Source of the DNA: an uncultured Oscillospiraceae bacterium | GTDB lineage: Bacteria > Bacillota > Clostridia > Oscillospirales > Oscillospiraceae | Assembly: GCA_910585265.1 (NCBI GenBank) | Contig: CAJUCA010000014.1 | Span: forward strand, 1-58,437 | Length of the DNA: 58,437 nucleotides | Direction of reading: 5' to 3' | Shown here: positions 52,925 to 58,437 of the stretch, in pieces | Layout: each line of letters starts with the position of its first letter | Numbering within the stretch: position 1 is the first letter of the stretch | Notes under the pieces: generated by a model | Seen by the model: the letters and a program-made list of their open reading frames with translations, nothing else | Databases searched by the model: none | What the model was told of the DNA's origin: nothing | Program-made: the position numbers and the translations under genes

Positions 52925-55268
52925 GGTCATCCGGCTTGTGGCCCATGGCGATCTTCTTCTCCCGGATCTTCCGCCTGAGCTTGCTATCCACTGCGATCCG
53001 CATCCCGGCCACGGGATGTGGGTGCTGCTCCTGGAAGATGCGGCCCATGTGGTAGAGGAGCGAGACGGTGGAGGAGAAGAGAGCGCCATAGACACGGTCC
53101 AGAAAAAATTTGGCGTATTGGTTGCCCTGCTCGGCGGATGATTTCAACCAGCAGACAGCCTGCTCCTGGTCTTGGGGGATGTCCCGGCCCAGCAGATACG
53201 CCTTTCCCAAGGTGTACTGGGCGTACTGATCCCCGGCTTCGGCGCACTGGGTGAGCAGGTCCATCGCCCGGTCCGTGTCCCGGGGCACCCCGCCCGCCCC
53301 GGTGAGCAGGAGCTTTCCCAGCTGGTATTTTGCCCTCTGGTTCCCGCCCGCGGCGGCCTTCTCCAGCCAGGCCAGCGCCGCCGCCTCATCCTGCTCCGTG
53401 CCCACCCCGTGGAGGAGCATCCAGCCGATCCGGTACTGGAGCTTGTCGTCTGGGGACCTGTCGGCCAGAAACTGAAAGCCCAGGAACGCTTGCCGGAAGT
53501 ACCGGGTTGCGCGGTCCTCGTCCGCCTCACCGCCCATACCGTCCCGGTACAGCTTCCCCAGCTCGTAGGCGGCATAGGGGAAGGTGACCGCCTTGGCGTA
53601 GAGCTCCCGTGCGGCGGCGTAGTCCTGCTCCAGCCCTTTGCCATCCCGGTACAGCCCGGCCAAGGTGTACTGAGCGTACTTGTACCCGGCGTCGGCGGAC
53701 TTCTCCAGCCACCGGGCGGCCTCCTCATAGTCCTGCTCCGTACCCAGACCGTTGGCGTACAGCCTGCCGATGCGGTACTGGATGACACGGTCCGGCGCTT
53801 CTTTCTCTGCCTGGAGGAATGCGTCCAGCGCCTTGGCGTACCACTCCTGTGCCAGCTCAGGGTCAGGCTCCCGGCCCAGGCCGTCCGCGTACATCCGGCC
53901 CAGGTCGGCCATGGCCAGAGCGTTGCTGGCGTCGGCCTCCCTGGTGAGCAGATCGAAGGCGGCAGCAAAATCAGGCGGGCTGCCCGCGTCGCCAGCCATG
54001 AGTTGACGGGCGGCGCGGTAGCGGCGGGTCCACCATGTTCGGGAGGAAGCCCTGCCCGCATCGCTGGGCTCGTCTGTCAAACTGCTGTCAGGGGGCCCAT
54101 CGGCTGGCTCCCCCTCGGCCTGGTCTGCAAAATCGGACGGGATCAGGTCCCCCAGCTGCGCCGCATCCTGAACGATGATGTTCTTGATTCGCTTGAACTC
54201 CTTCTGGCGGACCAGCGGGTCACGCTGAGGCAGATTGTCCTTGTACGTCCGCAGCACTTCTTCCCGCTCCTGATACCACAGGCCGTAAGCGGCGGCGATG
54301 CGGGGATCCTTCTCCAGCTCATTCACGATCTCATCCACCAGGGACTTCAGCGCGGGCGGCAGGTAGCCGTACTGCTTTTTGCCGGGGCGGTCCCGGAGGC
54401 GCTGGGCCAGCTCCACCATGAGCTGCCCAATGCGCTGGTTCTCCATGGCCCCGGACCGCATCTCGGTGACGAGCTGGCCCATGATCTCCCCGGCGCTCTG
54501 TGTGAGATCGTCCCGCCGCTGGGTCTGCCGCTGGTAGATGGCGGCCAGGTCCTGCTGGAAAATCTCCTTTGCCAGCATGGACTTGATGTCGGCAATGCCC
54601 TGCTTGGTAAGGAAGCCGGACTTGCCATCGGCGCTGTAGCACACCATGTGGATGTGCGGGTGGTGGCCCTCATCGTGGAAGGCGGCGTACCAATGAAATT
54701 GGTCCCATGGGATATCCATGGCTTTTGCCATCGCGGGAGCGGTCTTTGTGAGCAGTGCGCGCCAGCTCTGGGCACTGTCATAGCCCAGCCGAGCCGCATC
54801 CTCCCGCCGCAGGGAGATGATGGGCAGCCACACCACGCCAGGATGGTGCGCCACCTCGTCGGCCACTTGGGACAGCACCAGCGGACTGTCATCGGCAGTG
54901 AACAGACCGTGGCCCCCCAGCTTCTGGACGCGGGGGCGGCTGGCGATGTAGTCCATGTAGTTTTCTTTTTTTGCCACCTGCTCATAGTTGTCCTCGATGG
55001 TGCGGGTGATGAATTCAGAGGCATTCCCTCGAGTGGGCGCGGCCTGGTAATCCCCGTACTCGAACAGGTCACGGCTGGACGGGAACTCCCGGAGGAGCTG
55101 TGCTACCAGCTTGGCCTGCTTGTCTGTGGCGGGAAGTGTGGCTTTGCCAGGATAGACACGCTCCACACCGTCACGGGTAGCGGCGTACTTGACGTAGTTG
55201 CCCAGGTGGGCGGCGGCTTCCTCACCGCCGCCCTTGATGTGCGGGCACTTGAAGATTACGCGCGGCGT
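52899..55268 (-). CDS. MobP-type relaxase fused to Sel1 repeats; non-standard start
   Basis: A relaxase of ~789 residues that would nick oriT and lead DNA transfer. The metal site is FHDEGHHPHIHMV (~residues 198-210). The second half (~430-730) is a run of Sel1/TPR-like repeats (YRIGRLYANGLGTEQDYEEA; YTLAGLYRDGKGLEQDYAAA), a protein-binding solenoid. The first standard start is a GTG at 55166, but the frame upstream encodes family-like sequence PRVIFKCPHIKGGGEEAAAH, and the codon where ATG is expected (55266-55268, 7 nt after GGGAGGTG) is ACG. I annotate from that codon. Confidence 0.85.
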   Translation of the reverse strand, partial: TPRVIFKCPHIKGGGEEAAAHLGNYVKYAATRDGVERVYPGKATLPATDKQAKLVAQLLREFPSSRDLFEYGDYQAAPTRGNASEFITRTIEDNYEQVAKKENYMDYIASRPRVQKLGGHGLFTADDSPLVLSQVADEVAHHPGVVWLPIISLRREDAARLGYDSAQSWRALLTKTAPAMAKAMDIPWDQFHWYAAFHDEGHHPHIHMVCYSADGKSGFLTKQGIADIKSMLAKEIFQQDLAAIYQRQTQRRDDLTQSAGEIMGQLVTEMRSGAMENQRIGQLMVELAQRLRDRPGKKQYGYLPPALKSLVDEIVNELEKDPRIAAAYGLWYQEREEVLRTYKDNLPQRDPLVRQKEFKRIKNIIVQDAAQLGDLIPSDFADQAEGEPADGPPDSSLTDEPSDAGRASSRTWWTRRYRAARQLMAGDAGSPPDFAAAFDLLTREADASNALAMADLGRMYADGLGREPDPELAQEWYAKALDAFLQAEKEAPDRVIQYRIGRLYANGLGTEQDYEEAARWLEKSADAGYKYAQYTLAGLYRDGKGLEQDYAAARELYAKAVTFPYAAYELGKLYRDGMGGEADEDRATRYFRQAFLGFQFLADRSPDDKLQYRIGWMLLHGVGTEQDEAAALAWLEKAAAGGNQRAKYQLGKLLLTGAGGVPRDTDRAMDLLTQCAEAGDQYAQYTLGKAYLLGRDIPQDQEQAVCWLKSSAEQGNQYAKFFLDRVYGALFSSTVSLLYHMGRIFQEQHPHPVAGMRIAVDSKLRRKIREKKIAMGHKPDDHEDQEQQM

Positions 55269-55408
55269 TGTGCGACACCTCCCAGATGTTTTTTCTCTGT
55301 ATTAAAAATCTTAGAGAGACTAAGTTCAGGACGGTCCGCAGTGAACCAGGGCTAGGTCCAGCGGATGGACGCAGTGTCCCCTTGGCGGGCGCTCAAAATT
55401 TTTGCGGC

Positions 55409-55816
55409 CTACTCCTCGCCCTGATTTTTTGTCAGCGTGTCCTTGAACGTGACGGAGCCGTTGGTCTTTTTCACCTCCTGGACACACCGCCAGCGCAGGT
55501 CGTCTAGCTGGCTGGTGTCGATCTCCAGCCCTGCCGCCAGCACGTGCATCATCATGCTGATCTCCACCGTCAGCTTGAACAGCAGACGGGCGATGCGGTT
55601 TTCGCTGCACTGCACTGCAGCACTCAGAGCGTCCACCAGCGCGGACGGCATGAACCGTGTGCTGCTCTGGGCGGCGAGATGCTCTGCGTAAAAATGGACA
55701 GCCTTCTCGATGAACTCGTTCTGGCTCCGGCAGTTGTCCTGACGATACCACTGGCGGACCAGCTCCTGGGTCTCAGGTCTGATCCGCATAGCGAATTTGA
55801 CTTTTTCTCTGGGCAT
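55409..55816 (-). CDS. ribbon-helix-helix relaxosome accessory protein (MobC-like)
   Basis: A 135-residue protein; ATG at 55816 (MPREKVKFAMRIRPETQ) behind GGAGG. The N-terminal ~45 residues look like a ribbon-helix-helix DNA-binding unit (FAMRIRPETQELVRQWY; SQNEFIEKAVHFYAEHL), followed by a helical dimerisation region. Such proteins bind oriT and help the relaxase. It is 140 nt upstream of the relaxase and just downstream of the GC-rich candidate oriT. Confidence 0.78.
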   Translation of the reverse strand: MPREKVKFAMRIRPETQELVRQWYRQDNCRSQNEFIEKAVHFYAEHLAAQSSTRFMPSALVDALSAAVQCSENRIARLLFKLTVEISMMMHVLAAGLEIDTSQLDDLRWRCVQEVKKTNGSVTFKDTLTKNQGEE

Positions 55817-56326
55817 GGTTTTCCTCCTCGGTGCCCCGAAAGCGGAGCATTGTATGATTTCTGGGCTGTATCCCCGCCGTGAACCCCGCATAAACGGGCC
55901 TGTGGCGGGGCCTCCCGCATATAGTGACCCCCGATGTGAGCCCAGGGGCCCTGATGTGACCCCCGCGAACGGAGCGGCCCGAAAGCCCGGAAGCCCTTGA
56001 ACCGACCCGCGTTGCGGGGCGGTGTGATTTGGCCGGGGGTGTCCTTGACCCCCGGCCTTTATCCCGCACAAAAATCAAACGTCTGGATTACTCTCCAATC
56101 CCTGTCTGCATTGCCCTTCCGGGCGGGCGGAAAGCGGCCCCAGCAGAGGGGCCAAAACCGCCGACCGCCACAACCGGGCCACAGGGGCGCGACACCGCAT
56201 TTCATCGCCCCGGTGGGCTGGGACGCTGCCCACTCCCCAGAAGGGCCGCAAACGCCCTCAAACGGGCCCACACAGGGAAAACGGCGGGAGGGCCGCCCCG
56301 CAGGTGCGGAACGGCCCCGCCATGGG
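55817..56326. other. GC-rich non-coding region, candidate oriT
   Basis: 510 bp without a convincing gene, immediately upstream of the relaxosome gene. It contains near-repeats GATGTGAGCCC and GATGTGACCCC (~55933-55965), GGGGCC palindromes, and several GC hairpins such as GGCCGGGGGTG/CCCCCGGCC (~56030-56058). Position and repeats fit an origin of transfer, but no nic consensus was identified. Confidence 0.4.
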
Positions 56327-57034
56327 TCACATGGTCTGCTCAAAAGGGGCGGCTTCCGGCTGCTCCTGGAACTCGAATTTTTCGTTGGAGAGACGCTCCG
56401 GCGGGGCAATTCCAAGATGCTCCAGCCGCCCGGCGAAAATCTCTAACCGCTGCGCCCAGTCCAAGCTGTCATTGTGGTTGGCGTGCCACGCCGCGGAGCA
56501 GACATCCCGGATGGTGTACGTTTCCCAGCCGTCCGCTGTATCCAGGGCGGAGAACTCGCCCCGGTCCAGGTCGATGTCCAGCGCGGCGGTCACCCGCCCG
56601 GTGCGCTGGAGGAACTCGTCAGCGTAATCCTGGAACACCTCCGGGGCGATGTCCGTCACACTGTGCAGGCTTTCCGCAAACCGCTGGGTGCTGTTCCCCT
56701 TTGCCAGCAGGTAGGAGCGCAGCGCCATGGCGGCATGGAGCACATCTATCGGCATACGGCACTCCGTTACCAGGTGGTCGGCTCGCCCGTTCTGGGTAAC
56801 GCGGAATACAGAGAGATGGCGGGACGCTTCCGCCTCCGCGCGCCGCTGCTGATCCTCCTCCCAGATCTCCCCGCTGATCCGCTCCCGCACCCGTTCCGGG
56901 AACTGGTCAATCAGCGTGTCCAGGTACTCGTCCAGCTTCTCCTCCACGGTTGTGCCCCCTTTTTTCAACTGGCGGGACAGCGCGTCATACCAACGTTTGT
57001 CCAGGTGCAGGACGATACCACGTTTACCCCTGAT
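56327..57034 (-). CDS. conjugative-element accessory protein, start codon unclear
   Basis: A soluble protein of ~235 residues; the frame is open to 57157, but the upstream part is Pro/Arg-rich shadow of the DUF6103 gene. Family-like sequence begins RGKRGIVLHLDKRWYDALSR; the codon at the expected start (57032-57034) is ATC, overlapping the DUF6103 stop. No ATG, GTG or TTG fits nearby. Charged, helical, with ISGEIWEEDQQRRAEAEASR in the middle. Function unknown. Confidence 0.6.
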   Translation of the reverse strand: MRGKRGIVLHLDKRWYDALSRQLKKGGTTVEEKLDEYLDTLIDQFPERVRERISGEIWEEDQQRRAEAEASRHLSVFRVTQNGRADHLVTECRMPIDVLHAAMALRSYLLAKGNSTQRFAESLHSVTDIAPEVFQDYADEFLQRTGRVTAALDIDLDRGEFSALDTADGWETYTIRDVCSAAWHANHNDSLDWAQRLEIFAGRLEHLGIAPPERLSNEKFEFQEQPEAAPFEQTM

Positions 57035-57278
57035 CCGCCTCCGTTTCCGCCTGCACGGGCCGCTCCTTGGGCGCGGGCCGGGGACGCTTGGGCCGGGGCG
57101 CGGGGGCGGCGCGGCTGTCCAGGTACTCCCGCACCGGCGCGGGCACGGCGCGCTCATAAAGCTGTCCCAGCGTCTGCTCCAGCCGCGCCTGCACAGAGGA
57201 GCCCTCCTTCTTCAGTGAGAACTCCAGCGCGCCCAGCTTCTCCTCATCGAACGCCACCGTGATGTTTGCTTTTTTCAT
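57024..57278 (-). CDS. DUF6103-type small conjugative-element protein
   Basis: An 84-residue protein; the ATG at 57278 (MKKANITVAFDEEKLGAL) follows GAGGAATCG; the frame extends to 57317. A short beta-strand and helix pair (ALEFSLKKEGSSVQARLEQT) suggests a ribbon-helix-helix-like fold, followed by a Pro/Arg/Ala-rich tail. Common beside mobilisation genes of gut Firmicutes; family label from memory. Confidence 0.7.
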   Translation of the reverse strand: MKKANITVAFDEEKLGALEFSLKKEGSSVQARLEQTLGQLYERAVPAPVREYLDSRAAPAPRPKRPRPAPKERPVQAETEADQG

Positions 57279-57295
57279 TTTCGATTCCTCCTTCT

Positions 57296-57391
57296 TCACA
57301 GAACATGAAATTCCCATTGCGTAGGTTCGTCCGGGCTACCGCAGACGTTAAGTTCCTCTGCCGCGAGGTGAAGATCAGATCTGCTCATCAT
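57296..57391 (-). CDS. 31-residue small protein
   Basis: A short frame starting MMSRSDLHLAAEELN behind AGGAGGTGC, a full-strength ribosome site, and ending at TGA 57296-57298, 17 nt before the DUF6103 start and 7 nt after the upstream gene. Tight spacing and the site argue that it is translated, as a leader or tiny accessory protein. Confidence 0.5.
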   Translation of the reverse strand: MMSRSDLHLAAEELNVCGSPDEPTQWEFHVL

Positions 57392-57398
57392 GCACCTC

Positions 57399-58250
57399 CT
57401 ACGGTGTCATATCGCCCATGGCCCACTCCGCGGCCTGGTGATCCTCGTATGCCTGGTTGAACCGAGCCAGCTCTTGCGGATCCACATCGATGAGCACCAC
57501 CTCCACCCCCTCCGGGCCGGGGCTGATCTCGGACACCCGGGCGTTGAACAGGGCGGCGTAATCCTCCCGGCCCACGCCGGTGAGCTCCCGCAGATTTTCC
57601 GCCAGCACGGAGGTGCCCGCCTCCTCGTGGGTGAGGAAGGCAAGGCCGCTGCCGTTCAGCAGGGGCAAGATGTCACGCACACGGATGTCCGGCGCTTTCT
57701 CCGCCTCGGCGGTCTGGTGCTGGGCGCAGAACTCCAGGCGGAAAGTGGTTTCGATGTGCTGGAGGGAAATGTCCACCTGGGCCACCTCCGGGCGGCGTTC
57801 CAGCGTTTTTATCAGCATGGCGTCCAGGCCGCTGCCCTCCCGGATGGTCACGCCGAACTTCTCCTCCAGCTCCTCGCAGTAGACGCACCAGCTCCCGCTG
57901 GCGGTGCGCTGGGCGCCTTGGCTGACGATGAAGTCCGCCACCCGGTCCAGCCTGGCCTGCACGACGTCCCGCGCTCCCGCCACATAGGCGGCGTACATGG
58001 CGCGGCCATCGTCGCCGCACTGTACCAGCGCGCCGTCCGTGCGGTCGTCACCGAGGAGCAGCAGGCAGTGGTTCAGGCCGGTGCCCTGGTGGGGCTCCAC
58101 CCGATTGTCCCGGATAAAGTCATAGCTGTCCAAGGGCTGGATCATGAAGCTGGCGAAGGCAACGTTGGGCAGCTCCACCACCTTGTCCACCTGGTACTCG
58201 TGGGGCCAGAGGGGCGCGTGTCGACGGCCCATCTCTGCTCTGATTTTCAT
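57399..58250 (-). CDS. conjugative-element accessory protein (DUF6329-like)
   Basis: A 283-residue soluble protein; the ATG at 58250 (MKIRAEMGRRHAPLWPHEY) follows AGGAGG, while the frame opens to 58361. The N-terminal ~110 residues (VVELPNVAFASFMI; NHCLLLLGDDRTDGALVQ) resemble a DUF6329-type module of integrative elements, family number from memory. The C-terminal ~170 residues are acidic and unrecognised. It heads the small-gene cluster upstream of the mobilisation genes. Confidence 0.68.
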   Translation of the reverse strand: MKIRAEMGRRHAPLWPHEYQVDKVVELPNVAFASFMIQPLDSYDFIRDNRVEPHQGTGLNHCLLLLGDDRTDGALVQCGDDGRAMYAAYVAGARDVVQARLDRVADFIVSQGAQRTASGSWCVYCEELEEKFGVTIREGSGLDAMLIKTLERRPEVAQVDISLQHIETTFRLEFCAQHQTAEAEKAPDIRVRDILPLLNGSGLAFLTHEEAGTSVLAENLRELTGVGREDYAALFNARVSEISPGPEGVEVVLIDVDPQELARFNQAYEDHQAAEWAMGDMTP

Positions 58251-58304
58251 GTTGGTTTCCTCCTCATGGCAGATAATATCGCGGGTTCGTCCTCTGCCCA
58301 TTGA

Positions 58305-58330
58305 GCCGCACCTCAAAGTGGAGGTGCGGC
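58305..58330. other. hairpin upstream of the last gene
   Basis: GCCGCACCTC and GAGGTGCGGC form a perfect 10-bp stem with a 6-nt loop. No T-run follows. The remainder to 58437 shows no complete gene. Confidence 0.45.
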
Positions 58331-58437
58331 CCGGTAATGGAAACGTCCAATAAAGGGCCATATTGGGGGATGAATTCCTCGCTTTTCCAGTCCCAGCCCG
58401 GTCAAAGGGCGCAAAAACCTTAGGCGGGGCATAGGGA

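Noticed and set aside
53172..55355. A 727-codon plus-strand frame opposite the relaxase
   Set aside because: Leu/Val/Gly/Gln-rich shadow of the GC-rich Sel1 repeats, with no ribosome site or family resemblance.

Overview
This window looks like the accessory-rich part of a gut Bacillota (Clostridia) genome, probably an Oscillospirales member of the Flavonifractor/Intestinimonas type. The evidence is gene content: integrative-element modules typical of that group, a remnant of a spore-specific GPR protease, S-layer-homology surface proteins, MMPL/DUF308/YhgE-type clusters and strong AGGAGG ribosome sites. The genus is inference.

Layout. (1) 1-1740: an AT-rich two-gene cassette on the minus strand with its own promoter. 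It encodes a PD-(D/E)XK nuclease-like protein and an unrecognised partner, and is a candidate defence module. (2) 1750-4765: a decayed integrative element, with a short conserved gene, a truncated winged-helix replication protein, a tyrosine integrase, a terminator and the 3' half of a tRNA-Ser. (3) 4937-11162: a TetR gene truncated by a 162-bp inverted-repeat element, then an intact TetR, a DUF308 membrane protein, an MMPL exporter and a YhgE-like exported protein, probably one envelope/export operon. (4) 11231-16091: an IS4-family element, a frameshifted RepA_N replication initiator, a 3' fragment of tRNA-Ala, and a large serine recombinase with a TnpW-like small protein. (5) 16160-19946: an Rpn-type PD-(D/E)XK protein, an unrecognised protein and a DUF2325 protein. 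(6) 20690-26272: a sigma-like regulator and a very large SLH surface protein, broken internally and beheaded by an IS end.

(7) 26650-42214 is the metabolic heart: an alpha-glucan/maltose utilisation locus. It has a LacI regulator, a lipoprotein binding protein with two permeases (no ATPase gene), two GH13 enzymes, a GH65 phosphorylase of maltose-phosphorylase type, two aldo/keto reductases, an epimerase-like protein, a DeoC-like aldolase, and a fusion of beta-phosphoglucomutase with a cupin-type glucose-6-phosphate isomerase. The phosphorylase yields beta-glucose-1-phosphate, which the fusion protein could carry through glucose-6-phosphate to fructose-6-phosphate. Palindromes TTATCGATAA, often as pairs 11 bp apart, sit at the promoters and are the likely LacI operators.

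(8) 42222-46409: remnants and small regulators (a transporter remnant, an OmpR-type regulator, a sigma-like protein, a hairpin-rich element, an IS1182 fragment, an XRE repressor with three operators, a gpr pseudogene). (9) 46476-58250: the transfer module of an integrative conjugative element on the minus strand. It holds a VirD4 coupling protein split by a group II intron whose splice sites can be read to the base, a Toprim primase-like protein, a relaxase fused to Sel1 repeats, a ribbon-helix-helix accessory protein, a possible oriT and several accessory genes. Two genes in this module lack a standard start codon at the conserved position.

Recurrent themes are homopolymer frameshifts, IS/MITE junctions and deletion scars. 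Some single-base frameshifts could be assembly errors.
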